Shown here piece after piece: positions 8,790 through 17,404 of a DNA stretch of 64,000 bases (the stretch's first letter is position 1; each line of letters starts with the position of its first letter). The notes beneath the pieces are model-generated. The model saw only the letters and a program-made list of their open reading frames with translations. It was not told the origin of the DNA and did not search any database. The DNA comes from UBA947 sp031550975 (GTDB taxonomy: Bacteria > Cyanobacteriota > Vampirovibrionia > Gastranaerophilales > Gastranaerophilaceae). Position numbers and translations under genes: made by a program. Location of the stretch: positions 105,074 to 169,073 of the forward strand of contig JAVBOC010000004.1 of the NCBI GenBank assembly GCA_031550975.1. Reading direction: 5' to 3'.

Positions 8790-8999
8790 CTATCTTAACA
8801 ATTCATATGCTTCGACTTCTAATATGTCAGCTATTTTATATAATCGCTTTAAACTAGGAGAACGTTTCCCGCGTTCAATAAGGGATATGTATTCCACAGT
8901 CACACCAACCATTTCAGCAAGTTTATCCTGTGAAAGATTTCTCTCAAGTCTATATTTTCTTACATTTTCTTTAACGTTGCTTATAGAACTATTTGTCAT
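8790..8999 (-). CDS. Small XRE-family HTH regulator
   Basis: 69 residues forming a single Cro/CI-type helix-turn-helix domain: LSQDKLAEMVGVTVEYISLIERGKRSPSL covers helices 2-4, with the recognition helix around residues 36-46. It has no effector domain, so it is probably a dimeric DNA-binding repressor. There is no Shine-Dalgarno sequence, but a TAAAAT -10 sits 7 nt before the ATG on the reverse strand. The first codons overlap one arm of an inverted repeat shared with the divergent small ORF at 9065, which suggests autoregulation. Confidence 0.85.
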   Translation of the reverse strand: MTNSSISNVKENVRKYRLERNLSQDKLAEMVGVTVEYISLIERGKRSPSLKRLYKIADILEVEAYELLR

Positions 9000-9052
9000 A
9001 TTTTTGATTTTAATGCTAAACTAATTTTAGTGTAACGAACAAATAGTTCTAT
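8983..9052. promoter_or_regulatory. Divergent promoter region with 14-bp perfect inverted repeat
   Basis: ATAGAACTATTTGT (8983-8996) and ACAAATAGTTCTAT (9039-9052) are exact reverse complements placed symmetrically at the starts of the two divergent genes. This is a plausible operator pair for the XRE regulator. A TGCTAAACT extended -10-like element (9014-9022) could serve the rightward gene. Confidence 0.55.
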
Positions 9053-9064
9053 ATGGAGGCAAAA

Positions 9065-9205
9065 ATGGATAGACAAATAGAAGAACAGGTAATCTTGGCA
9101 AGAGATTTTATTAAGGAAGGAGCGCAACATAATTTTGAATTAAGTACTGAAATCATGGCTAAACTGGATTACATTTTGACATTAATTTATACACGAAGAG
9201 CTTAG
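9065..9205 (+). CDS. 46-residue protein divergent from the XRE regulator
   Basis: ATG at 9065 follows GGAGG (9055-9059) with a 5-nt gap, among the best ribosome binding sites in the window. The product is predicted helical and mildly amphipathic, starting MDRQIEEQVILARDF and ending LDYILTLIYTRRA. I recognise no family. It shares its control region with the XRE gene and is bracketed by inverted REP-like palindromes. A role as small partner or target of the regulator is inference. Confidence 0.6.
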   Translation: MDRQIEEQVILARDFIKEGAQHNFELSTEIMAKLDYILTLIYTRRA

Positions 9206-9219
9206 GACCCGAAGGTGTC

Positions 9220-9245
9220 AGATCCTGAATCAAGTTCAGGATGAC
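9220..9245 (-). repeat. REP-like palindrome, inverted copy
   Basis: Reverse complement of the unit at 8744-8769. It lies 8 bp from the end of pncC. Confidence 0.85.
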
Positions 9246-9252
9246 AAACGGG

Positions 9253-9933
9253 TTATACTGCCGGGCAAAGTATTTCCAAAACCATCTCTAGCGCTTTTTC
9301 TGTGAACATGAATTTCATGTTTTTGCGGTTGTATTTTGGGTTGAGGAGGAATTTTTTTACTGTAATTGAATAATCAACGGTGAATTGTGAATTGTGAATT
9401 GTGAATTGTTCTTCAAATTCGCTATCGCTCACTGAATTTTTATTTTCTAGATTGCTTCGCAAGCTCTCAATGACCTCTATTGTTGAACTGTTGTCTGCTG
9501 CCTGCTGTCCGTTGTCTAAAAAACTAGTGCCAATTTTAGTGGCAACTGCAATATATAGCAAGCCTACGGGCTTTTCGACGCTTCCCCCAGTTGGGCCGGC
9601 AATTCCTGTTGTACAAACTGCAATATCGCAGCCGGTTTTATGAACCAGCCCTTCTGCCATAGCGTGCGCGCATTCTTCACTCACAGCACCGTACTTTTCT
9701 ACGATTTCATTATCGACTTCTAAAATTAAATGCTTGGCTTGATTGGAATAAGTTACGAAATTCGCCCGCGTGTAGTTTGAGCTTCCGCTGACATCAGTCA
9801 GGCGCGAACTCAATAAGCCGCCAGTGCAGGATTCAGCGACACGGATTTGCAAACCCTGTTCAATCAAGAGTTTGCCGACCTTTTCCTGAGTCTTGGAAGT
9901 TAAACTATATAACCCCGTAATCAAATTAAGCAT
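9253..9933 (-). CDS. pncC: Nicotinamide-nucleotide amidase (CinA C-terminal domain) with an internal insertion
   Basis: Deamidates NMN to nicotinic acid mononucleotide. The motifs VAESCTGGLLSSRLTDVSGSS, VTYSNQAKH (cut from a longer match), YGAVSEECA and CTTGIAGPTGG are those of CinA-C/PncC. A normal domain is about 160 residues; this one is 226 because some 60 residues lie between GLLYIAVATK and the final TVKKFLL strand. The insertion is encoded by heptamer repeats (GTGAATT x4 at 9380-9407 and CTGYTGY-type units at 9488-9515) and by REP-like sequence. The N-terminal MoCF domain of full CinA is absent. It is on the opposite strand to dnaB. Confidence 0.85.
   Translation of the reverse strand: MLNLITGLYSLTSKTQEKVGKLLIEQGLQIRVAESCTGGLLSSRLTDVSGSSNYTRANFVTYSNQAKHLILEVDNEIVEKYGAVSEECAHAMAEGLVHKTGCDIAVCTTGIAGPTGGSVEKPVGLLYIAVATKIGTSFLDNGQQAADNSSTIEVIESLRSNLENKNSVSDSEFEEQFTIHNSQFTVDYSITVKKFLLNPKYNRKNMKFMFTEKALEMVLEILCPAV
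9380..9515. repeat. Two heptamer arrays inside pncC
   Basis: GTGAATT occurs four times at 9380-9407. CTGTTGT, CTGCTGC, CTGCTGT and CCGTTGT follow each other at 9488-9515. Both are in frame and lie in the part of pncC that has no counterpart in normal family members. Confidence 0.8.
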
Positions 9934-9986
9934 ACATTAAATTTAAGATACTATTAGCAGAATGTCAATCAGATGCCCTTTTGCTA

Positions 9987-10016
9987 ATACCTAATCCCTA
10001 GTCCCTAATCCCTAAA
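9987..10016 (+). repeat. Heptamer array, CCCTART units, upstream of dnaB
   Basis: Three units (CCTAAT, CCCTAGT, CCCTAAT, CCCTAAA) lie between the divergent pncC and dnaB genes. Confidence 0.8.
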
Positions 10017-10068
10017 TATTCCTTAATAAACCCTTTCGCAAAAAAACTATCTGTACTAGCATGGAGGC

Positions 10069-11442
10069 ATGGCAGCAGTAAGAGAAAAACCAACTTCAGG
10101 AAATTTATTACCACAGCACATAGAGGCTGAGGAAGCCGTTCTTGGCGCAGTTTTAGTTAACCCGCAGGTTATTACCAAAGTCGTTGAGACGCTAAAACCT
10201 GAGAGTTTTTACAAACCCGCTCACCGTTACGTTTACGAGGCGATGGTTCAATTGTTCAACACAAACGAGCGGATTGATATCGTTTCGGTTTCTGACGTTT
10301 TGAACTTGAATTCAAAATTAGAAACTATCGGCGGCAGAGCGTTTGTAAATGATTTAAGCTATAAAGTAATTACAACGGGAAACATCGAATATTACGCGAA
10401 AATCGTTCAGGAAAAAGCGATTAAACGTGCGTTAATTAACGCGGGTTCTGAAATCGTTTCTTTTGGCTACGACGTAAATCCGATTGATGAATCCTTAGAC
10501 AACGCGGAGCGTTTGATTTTTGATATCGCATCAAAAAAAGCAACAACCGACCTTGTTCATGTTAAGGATTTGGTTCTAAATACTTACGAAAAAATCGAAT
10601 ATCGTTATGAGCATAAAGACGAACTTTTGGGCGTCAGAACGAATTTTTACGAACTTGATACTATGACAAGCGGGCTTCAAAAATCTGATTTAATCATCCT
10701 TGCGGCACGTCCGTCTATGGGTAAAACAGCATTTGCACTAAACATGGCGGCCAATGTTGCGATTAAAGAAAAAGTGCCTGTAGCGATATTTTCGCTTGAG
10801 ATGTCAAAAGAACAGTTGATGCAAAGGATGCTTTGTTCTGAAGCGGAAATTGACACTCAACGCCTTAAAACAGGTAATATGCAAAGTAAAGACTGGGAAA
10901 AACTCGCTAATGCTATGAACGAGTTTTCACAAGCACCGATTTATATTGATGATACTTCGGGCTGCACACTGACTGACATCCGCGCAAAATGCCGCCGTTT
11001 AAAAATGGAAGAAAAAGATCTCGGACTCATTGTAATCGACTATTTACAGTTGATGGAAGGTTCTGGCCGTGAAGAACGCATGCAGCAGATTTCAGCGATT
11101 TCGCGTGGATTAAAAACTCTTGCGCGTGAACTCGATGTTCCGGTTATCGCACTTTCACAGCTATCGCGTGCAGTTGAATCCAGAACAGATAAACGCCCGA
11201 TGCTCTCTGACCTTCGCGAATCCGGTGCAATCGAGCAAGACGCCGATATCGTAATGTTTATTTACCGTGAAGAATACTACCGTAAGGGGGAAGAAGACGA
11301 AGAGATTTCTCGCGCGCAAAGCAAAGGCGAATCAGAAATCATCATCGCAAAACACCGTAACGGTCCTGTCGGAAACATAAAACTTCTGTTCCAAGGCAGC
11401 ATTACAAAATTCAAAAACCCGATTAAAACAGATGTTTTTTAG
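10069..11442 (+). CDS. dnaB: Replicative DNA helicase DnaB
   Basis: Hexameric 5'-3' helicase of the replisome, recruiting the DnaG primase that is also encoded in this window. The N-terminal DnaB domain (HIEAEEAVLGAVL) spans residues 15-120. The RecA-like domain carries Walker A ARPSMGKT at 213-220, Walker B LIVIDYLQLM and the arginine-finger region LRESGAIEQDADIVMFIYR (19 residues). Length of 457 is typical, without an intein. GGAGG lies close to the ATG; the promoter is not clear. Confidence 0.97.
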   Translation: MAAVREKPTSGNLLPQHIEAEEAVLGAVLVNPQVITKVVETLKPESFYKPAHRYVYEAMVQLFNTNERIDIVSVSDVLNLNSKLETIGGRAFVNDLSYKVITTGNIEYYAKIVQEKAIKRALINAGSEIVSFGYDVNPIDESLDNAERLIFDIASKKATTDLVHVKDLVLNTYEKIEYRYEHKDELLGVRTNFYELDTMTSGLQKSDLIILAARPSMGKTAFALNMAANVAIKEKVPVAIFSLEMSKEQLMQRMLCSEAEIDTQRLKTGNMQSKDWEKLANAMNEFSQAPIYIDDTSGCTLTDIRAKCRRLKMEEKDLGLIVIDYLQLMEGSGREERMQQISAISRGLKTLARELDVPVIALSQLSRAVESRTDKRPMLSDLRESGAIEQDADIVMFIYREEYYRKGEEDEEISRAQSKGESEIIIAKHRNGPVGNIKLLFQGSITKFKNPIKTDVF

Positions 11443-11579
11443 GGATTAGGGACCCGGAATTAGGGAATAGTTAACAAAGATAAAAAGGCAAAGCATTAAA
11501 ACATTGATCTACTAATCCCTAATCTCTAGTTCCTAGTCCCTAGTCCCTAGTCCCTAATCTCTGATCCCTAATCCCTAGT
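11441..11579 (+). repeat. Pair of inverted heptamer arrays between dnaB and the next gene
   Basis: TTAGGGA-type units at 11441-11471 are followed after about 40 bp by nine or so CCCTART-type units at 11511-11579, in the opposite sense. The two could fold together in RNA and act as a terminator-like structure. The right array ends just before a TGCTACAAT extended -10. Confidence 0.85.
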
Positions 11580-11620
11580 TTATGCTACAATAATGTTGTT
11601 GAGTATTTCAGAAAGTTTAT

Positions 11621-13489
11621 ATGTTGGATTATAAAAAAGACAATGACATAGAAAGAGCATATTTCAACCAGGATTTTGCTCCCTTAAATGAACTTTTTAA
11701 AGTCATTCGCGCTGCTCTTGTGAGCGGCAAACCAATTAATCTTACTAAAAATAACCTGCAAGAAGCAATGGAGACTTTTGCCCCCAGAGCCAAAATGGTT
11801 TACGTGAGATTGTTTCAGGCCGGAGTTAAAAGTATTCGTTACGGTTCAGGAAAAAAACCGTTTAATTACGCCCTAGATTCTTGTGTTAAAAATATCAGAG
11901 GCAAAAAAACGTTTTGTGAATTTGATGTGGCAAACCCTGATGTTTGCCGGATTATGATTGAATTTATCATTGATGGAGAAGCTGTCGATTACCAAAAGTT
12001 ACAGATATCTAAGTTTGATGAAACAAGGTTTGAACCCGGAATTACGGGGTTAAAAATGGAAGCCAAAGAAGGCACTTTCTATTTCACTCCTGCAGATTCG
12101 ATTATCCAAAACAACATGGGGATTAAAACTCCAATAAATTTCTTGTTCAGAAACACAGAAGCAGGTAAAACCACAAACAAAATCTCGCAGAGGCTCGAAC
12201 TGCTTAAAAGCAGCAAAGAGAAATACAAGTTTTCTACGTTAAAATCGCGCGCATTTATTACCTATAAAGACAAATGCATCCCGCTTTATCGCGGCAATAA
12301 GGTTTATGACGAATTCAACTACGACACCGTGCTTGATATATTTAAAAAGTCTACAAATTGGCTTTTGGAAAACCTCCACGAAGACGGCAAGTTCTTATAT
12401 TATTATGACTGCGCACAAGACACCCAGATTGACCACGAACACCCTAACAGAGAGCCTGACAATTTGTATTACAACGACCTGCGCCACAGCGGTGCGTCGA
12501 TTACTTTATTAAGAGCCTACGAGCTTACAAAAGACCCGAAATTTCTTGAGGCAGCAAAGCTTTCGTTCAAATTTAGTTTTGATATAACCAGAGAACACAA
12601 AGTCGGACTTGAAACTGCTTATTATACTTTCTGCAATGAAAAATCAAAACTCGGCGGAGTCGGTGTTTTGCTTGTTGCATTAATGATGTACAGAAATATA
12701 ACAGGCGATAAGAGTTATGACGATTATATCAAAGGCTATGTAAGACATTTGCTTAGCAGAATATGTAAGAGCGGCGAATTTATGGGGTATTACATCCATC
12801 CTGCTTATAACAACGGCGAACCACTCGAAACCATGAGCGACAAAGACAGAATGGAAACGTTCTCCTTCTACTATCCTGGTGAAGCACTGCTTGGGCTTGG
12901 ACTATTCGCAAACCATTTTGACGGTGACGATAAACTCGTACAAAAAACAAAAAAAGACTGCGAAAAGGCGCTCGACTGGATTGTTGATAAACGTCCTTTA
13001 ACTTATCAACACCTGTTTACGGCGCTGCCATCTGACAGCTGGTTGATGCAGGCAATTGAAGAATGGGTTGAAGACCCTCATTTTAGAAAATCAAATTACC
13101 TGAGATTTGTTTATAACGACGCAAATGAAATGATTAACCGCCAATACAAAAAAGATGACAGCCCTTATATTGATTATGAAGGGGCGTTCTACTATAATTA
13201 CGGCGATCATTATTATCCTGACGGCGCACGCAGTGAAGGCTTGGTTGCGGCATATTATCTGGCTGATAAAATGGGCGAAAAAGAGCTTGCGCAGAAATAT
13301 CTTGAAGCATGCGAACTGGCTGCAAAATCGCAGTTTATGTTATTCAACTCACCTGAATACTCTTACGCTCACAAAAACCCTGCAAAATCTATAAACACCA
13401 TCAGATTCAAACCTACACGCCAATGGATTCGAATAGACTCTATCCAGCACGTAGCGTGTTTCTATGCGAGGCTGTATAGTAAAAAGTGA
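11621..13489 (+). CDS. Predicted alpha/alpha-toroid (six-hairpin) enzyme-like protein
   Basis: 622 residues, no signal peptide. The N-terminal 230 residues are mixed alpha/beta. The rest looks like a glycosidase-type alpha/alpha barrel: repeated helical hairpins with aromatic, acidic loops such as DNLYYNDLRHSGASITLL, FSFYYPGEALLGLGLF and YYPDGARSEGLVAAYYLADK. These match the general pattern of six-hairpin glycosidases, lanthionine-cyclase-like and thioredoxin-domain (DUF255-like) barrels, but I cannot name a family or substrate. Its stop codon falls inside a heptamer repeat. Confidence 0.5.
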   Translation: MLDYKKDNDIERAYFNQDFAPLNELFKVIRAALVSGKPINLTKNNLQEAMETFAPRAKMVYVRLFQAGVKSIRYGSGKKPFNYALDSCVKNIRGKKTFCEFDVANPDVCRIMIEFIIDGEAVDYQKLQISKFDETRFEPGITGLKMEAKEGTFYFTPADSIIQNNMGIKTPINFLFRNTEAGKTTNKISQRLELLKSSKEKYKFSTLKSRAFITYKDKCIPLYRGNKVYDEFNYDTVLDIFKKSTNWLLENLHEDGKFLYYYDCAQDTQIDHEHPNREPDNLYYNDLRHSGASITLLRAYELTKDPKFLEAAKLSFKFSFDITREHKVGLETAYYTFCNEKSKLGGVGVLLVALMMYRNITGDKSYDDYIKGYVRHLLSRICKSGEFMGYYIHPAYNNGEPLETMSDKDRMETFSFYYPGEALLGLGLFANHFDGDDKLVQKTKKDCEKALDWIVDKRPLTYQHLFTALPSDSWLMQAIEEWVEDPHFRKSNYLRFVYNDANEMINRQYKKDDSPYIDYEGAFYYNYGDHYYPDGARSEGLVAAYYLADKMGEKELAQKYLEACELAAKSQFMLFNSPEYSYAHKNPAKSINTIRFKPTRQWIRIDSIQHVACFYARLYSKK

Positions 13490-13606
13490 ATGGTGAGTCG
13501 TGAGTCGTGAATAGTTCGTTTAATTCGCTAGCGCTCATAAATATTTTATTTTTATACCGAAGGTATCTGATGGACCATTCACTATTCACTATTCACTATT
13601 CACTTT
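13486..13606. repeat. Two facing heptamer arrays (GTGARTV and TTCACTA)
   Basis: GTGAATG, GTGAGTC, GTGAGTC and GTGAATA at 13486-13513 contain the stop codon of the toroid gene. TTCACTA-type units at 13574-13606 contain the stop codon of the convergent YkgJ gene. The arrays are inverted relative to each other. Confidence 0.8.
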
Positions 13607-13994
13607 TCCCCAAATAGTCTTCAAAAGTTTTGACTTGAGTCTTAAACCCGCAGCCTTCGTGAAATTTTCCATTATAGCCGAGTTTTGACGCGGGATAGCG
13701 TCTGCAAACGCTCGGGCGTCGTTTGTAATCTGAGCAAAGCCCTTCGGGAGTTATGAGTTTGCAAGCGAAAATAAGGTTGCCTTCTTCGTCTTTGCCTTTT
13801 ATGTAGAACCGGCGATAAGACGGGTATAGAAATTGCATAAACTTAAACTCTTTTTCGGTGTAGGTATCTTTGCTGTACATGTGATTGCAGCATTTGCCAC
13901 ACTTTAAGCATTCACCCTTAACTTCGTATTCAACTTTTTCCGGCACAAACTGCGACAGAAATTCGTTCCATAAAACAAATAGGAAATCTTTCAT
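13596..13994 (-). CDS. YkgJ-family cysteine cluster protein
   Basis: 132 residues with the CxxCxxCC cluster (CLKCGKCC) near residue 30 and further cysteines in FACKLITPEGLCSDYKRRPSVCRRYP, the pattern of the UPF0153/YkgJ family. The cysteines probably bind zinc or an Fe-S cluster; the activity is unknown. On the reverse strand TGCTAAACT ends 6 nt before the ATG and there is no Shine-Dalgarno sequence, so the mRNA is probably leaderless. The gene converges on the toroid-fold gene. Confidence 0.8.
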   Translation of the reverse strand: MKDFLFVLWNEFLSQFVPEKVEYEVKGECLKCGKCCNHMYSKDTYTEKEFKFMQFLYPSYRRFYIKGKDEEGNLIFACKLITPEGLCSDYKRRPSVCRRYPASKLGYNGKFHEGCGFKTQVKTFEDYLGKSE

Positions 13995-14000
13995 GCCTAT

Positions 14001-14009
14001 AGTTTAGCA
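14001..14009 (-). promoter_or_regulatory. Extended -10 promoter of the YkgJ-family gene
   Basis: TGCTAAACT on the reverse strand ends 6 nt before the ATG at 13994. Confidence 0.6.
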
Positions 14010-14017
14010 TATTAGTC

Positions 14018-15127
14018 CTACTTTGGCAGAGTAAACGATAATGTTACGCTGTCTTTATCTGATTTTGCGCTAATCTCGCCGCCATGAGCTTCTACAATTT
14101 CTTTTGCAATATGAAGACCAAGTCCGGTGTTTGCTTTCATCTGGGATTGGGAATATTGTGGGGTGAAAATTATGCTTGAATCAACAGCGTATTTGCATTG
14201 GTTTTTAACACTTAGAGCGACATTTTCGCTGCTGGAGTTAATCATAATTTCAATTTTAGAACCCATCGGACCATGTTCGCATGCATTAATCAGTAAATTA
14301 TGAAGTACGCGTTTTATTTCAATATAGTCAATGTTCACATCGGGATTTTTAACCTTGCAGTTTAACATGCAAGTCTGATTTTTCTGTATAAACAGATATT
14401 TCATTTCTTCAATACATTCTGAAATCAACTGTTTTAAACAATAATAAGACTTGTTCAAAATAACCACATTATTTTTGAATTTATATTTAATCAAAACATT
14501 TTCAACAAGATTTTTCATGTATTTTGCAGCACCAAGCATATCATCCATAACCTCGCGATGAGAATCATCTATCGCATCAGGGTTTCCGAGCAGAAATTTC
14601 AATGCATTAATTTCAGCATTAACAGGCGTTTTCAAGTCATGTGTAATCATCGCCAAAAATGTGTCTTGCTGGTTTGCTAACTCATCTTGCAAGATTTTTG
14701 TTTTGAGCGTGTTAAATATCTGAGAGCGCACAACCATCGGGTTGAAGGGTTTTTCGATATAAGCGCTTGAGCCGAGGTTATAACCTTTTATTTTATTATC
14801 AGGATCACACAGCGCTGAAATAAACATTATAGCCGCATTGTGGTTTAATTTTGAGGCTCTGACAACTTGCGCTAAATCAAAGCCGGACATACCCGGCATT
14901 TTTACGTCTAACAAAAATAAGTCAAATCTTTCCCTCTCAATAATCTCGACAGCTTTTTTAGGGCTCACAAAAGTTGCGATTTCCAACTGCAACCCTGCAA
15001 TAGCTTCTGTTAAAAGATGGATATTTGATGCGTTATCGTCGACAATAACGACCTTCAAGCCTTTTAGAAAGTCATTTTCAAAACATTCCGTTTGCTTATT
15101 CAAGATATCAACTGCATCAAACAACAT
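14018..15127 (-). CDS. Hybrid protein: N-terminal receiver domain plus histidine kinase
   Basis: 369 residues, soluble. A REC domain spans about residues 24-140 (VVIVDDNASN, LFLLDVKMPGMSG with the phospho-Asp, IEKPF). It is followed by a HisKA helix with ITHDLKTPVNAEI (phospho-His) and a HATPase with N box NLLINACEHG and G box TGLGLHIAKEIVEAHGG. This REC-kinase order is common in cyanobacterial lineages, where the receiver tunes the kinase. It has no membrane segment, so it takes its signal from another protein. It is divergent from the RpaA-like regulator at 15255, a possible partner. Confidence 0.88.
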   Translation of the reverse strand: MLFDAVDILNKQTECFENDFLKGLKVVIVDDNASNIHLLTEAIAGLQLEIATFVSPKKAVEIIERERFDLFLLDVKMPGMSGFDLAQVVRASKLNHNAAIMFISALCDPDNKIKGYNLGSSAYIEKPFNPMVVRSQIFNTLKTKILQDELANQQDTFLAMITHDLKTPVNAEINALKFLLGNPDAIDDSHREVMDDMLGAAKYMKNLVENVLIKYKFKNNVVILNKSYYCLKQLISECIEEMKYLFIQKNQTCMLNCKVKNPDVNIDYIEIKRVLHNLLINACEHGPMGSKIEIMINSSSENVALSVKNQCKYAVDSSIIFTPQYSQSQMKANTGLGLHIAKEIVEAHGGEISAKSDKDSVTLSFTLPK

Positions 15128-15219
15128 TTCATCTATCGCTTTGTACTTGATTTTAACTTACCCAAAGTATAGTCCTTTTCTTAATTTTGGGATATGAGCC
15201 GAACGGGCTATTTTTCGTC

Positions 15220-15248
15220 TTGTTATTTTATTGGATTTCTAATAGAAT
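15220..15248 (+). promoter_or_regulatory. Promoter of the response regulator gene
   Basis: TTGTTA (15220-15225), a 17-bp spacer and TAGAAT (15243-15248). The ATG follows 6 nt later, again predicting a leaderless transcript. Confidence 0.65.
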
Positions 15249-15254
15249 AGGGGT

Positions 15255-15962
15255 ATGAATGAAAAGCGTATTTTAATTGTTGATGATGATGATGAAATCA
15301 GGGAACTGCTGGAGTTTGATGTTTCTCAAAGCGGGTATTTTGTAGATACCGCAAAAGACGGCATGGAAGGCTTAAATAAGGCTCTCAACAATGCTTACGA
15401 CTTGATTTTGCTAGATGTTATGATGCCGAAGATGAATGGGTTTGATGTATGCAAAAACATCCGTCAGGCAAAGCTTGCGATTCCCATCTTGATGCTGACT
15501 GCCAAAGGCACAATTAATGATAAAACTGAAGGTTTTGACTGCGGGGCAGACGACTATCTTGTAAAACCTTTTGATATCCAAGAAGTTTTGCTGAGGATTC
15601 GGGTTCTGTTGCGCCGTAACGAAGTAGAAGAAACAAATTCGCTCTCAAATGAAACCCTAAAAGCCGGCGATATAGAGATTTTCCCGGAAACCCTGGAGTG
15701 TATTATAGTAAATAGAAGACTGAAACTCACTCCGACGGAGTTTGAAATTCTGTACTGCCTTATGCAGCATTTTAACAATCCGGTAACCCTTGCTACACTG
15801 CTTGATGAGGTTTGGGGATATGACAGCAATGAGGACGTTCGCATGTTACGCGTTCACGTTGGCGGCTTGAGAAACAAAATTGAATCTGATACTAAAAACC
15901 CAAAATATTTGCACACCGTAACCAATGTTGGTTATAAACTCACACCATTCGCTGAAGAATAG
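15255..15962 (+). CDS. OmpR/PhoB-type response regulator, RpaA-like
   Basis: 235 residues: receiver domain (1-120; ILIVDDDDE acidic pocket, LILLDVMMP with phospho-Asp near residue 56, DDYLVKPF) and a winged-helix effector domain (about 130-232; LTPTEFEILYCL, VWGYDSNEDVRMLRVHVGGL, VTNVGYKL). By memory it is closest in style to cyanobacterial RpaA, though generic OmpR regulators cannot be excluded. The sensor kinase starts 9 nt after the stop, so the two form an operon. Confidence 0.9.
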   Translation: MNEKRILIVDDDDEIRELLEFDVSQSGYFVDTAKDGMEGLNKALNNAYDLILLDVMMPKMNGFDVCKNIRQAKLAIPILMLTAKGTINDKTEGFDCGADDYLVKPFDIQEVLLRIRVLLRRNEVEETNSLSNETLKAGDIEIFPETLECIIVNRRLKLTPTEFEILYCLMQHFNNPVTLATLLDEVWGYDSNEDVRMLRVHVGGLRNKIESDTKNPKYLHTVTNVGYKLTPFAEE

Positions 15963-15970
15963 GGGCTGGA

Positions 15971-17404
15971 ATGTTTAAATTCAAACGCAAAAAAATTGTT
16001 GAACAGATTGGCATCGTATTTTTCTTTGCTGTTTTGATTCCGATGAGTGTGAGCGGGTTTATTATAAACAATGTTAACCAGCAATCCATGCGCGCACAAT
16101 TGCGCGAGTCTGCAGTTTTAATTGCAAACATGGTTGCTGATGAGATCGTTTTTTATGACAAAACCGTTGGCGGCGACCTTGAAAAACTTCCGCAAGACAG
16201 CCTTTTCCACTCACTGCAGGATGAAAAACGTCAGATTTATGTGTTATCCGGCAAGGAGAAACTTCTTGCTTCGCACAATTATAATAGCGAAGATTTCCAA
16301 AAAACCATGACCCAGCTTCCAAAGAACTTAAAAGAAGAAACACCGGTAATTTTTGGGGAAGTTAAAAACCAGCCGCTTGTATATGTAACCAAACAAGACC
16401 CTGACATCACAGTCGTTGTAAACACTACAGAAGACATTACGCGCGAAGCAATCGGTTACAACAGTTTCAAAATTATTTTATCAGTCATAATCGCGACGCT
16501 GACGATTATTTTCGTTGTTGCAATTTATATTTATTACCTTTATATCAACATCCGACAGTTGATGCGTGGGATAAGTTCGGTTTCTAAAGGGAATTATGGG
16601 CGTCAAATCAGACTTTTAACAACCGCCTTTACCCCAAGAGAAATCGTTTTCTTGGCATCTGAATTTAACCAAATGGCAAGCCAAATTCACAAATCCTATA
16701 ACGAATTGAAACAGTTGGACGAATTCCGTTCAAACCTGATTGATACAGTGAGCCACGAGCTTCGCACACCACTCACAAGCATTCAAGGCTACACTTCAAG
16801 ATTGATGCGAAACGATATTCAAATCGATGATGCGACACGCCAAAAATCTCTGCGCATAATTAAAGAACAATCAGAAATCCTCAAACGACTGATTGACGAT
16901 CTTTTGACCATACCTGATATTGAAGGAATGCGGCTTCAAACAGTTTATGAACCGGTTAAGATTCCCGATGTGCTTGAAAAAGCTTCGCTGCTGGTCAGAA
17001 ACAAAGAAAACAAAGAAATTATTTTTAATATCGACAAAGATTTTCCAATCGTAAACGCCGATAAAGACAGACTTGTGCAGGTCTCTGTGAACCTTCTTGA
17101 AAACGCGATAAAATATTCAAATCCTGACAGCACAATTATAGTTAACGCAACCGCTGACAAGAAAAACGCAAAAATTTCGTTCAAAAACGATTGCGATGTG
17201 ATTGCACCAAAAACCCTGAAAAAACTTTTTGAAAAATTTATCCGGCTTGATAGCAACACGACCCGAACCACCCGTGGCACCGGCTTAGGACTGTTTATCG
17301 TAAAAGGGCTGGTCGAAGCCATGAACGGAAAAATCACGTTGTCATCAAGCGAAGAATGCGGATTCTGTGCAGAAGTCAAACTGCCTTTGGGAATAAGCGC
17401 ATGA
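15971..17404 (+). CDS. Membrane sensor histidine kinase
   Basis: 477 residues. TM1 lies at about 12-34, followed by a periplasmic sensor domain of some 130 residues, TM2 at about 172-196, a HAMP domain, a HisKA helix with DTVSHELRTPLTSIQGY, and a HATPase domain with NLLENAIKYSN and GTGLGLFIVKGLVEAMNG. It is the likely partner kinase of the regulator just upstream. The stop codon overlaps the tadA start as ATGA. Confidence 0.92.
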   Translation: MFKFKRKKIVEQIGIVFFFAVLIPMSVSGFIINNVNQQSMRAQLRESAVLIANMVADEIVFYDKTVGGDLEKLPQDSLFHSLQDEKRQIYVLSGKEKLLASHNYNSEDFQKTMTQLPKNLKEETPVIFGEVKNQPLVYVTKQDPDITVVVNTTEDITREAIGYNSFKIILSVIIATLTIIFVVAIYIYYLYINIRQLMRGISSVSKGNYGRQIRLLTTAFTPREIVFLASEFNQMASQIHKSYNELKQLDEFRSNLIDTVSHELRTPLTSIQGYTSRLMRNDIQIDDATRQKSLRIIKEQSEILKRLIDDLLTIPDIEGMRLQTVYEPVKIPDVLEKASLLVRNKENKEIIFNIDKDFPIVNADKDRLVQVSVNLLENAIKYSNPDSTIIVNATADKKNAKISFKNDCDVIAPKTLKKLFEKFIRLDSNTTRTTRGTGLGLFIVKGLVEAMNGKITLSSSEECGFCAEVKLPLGISA

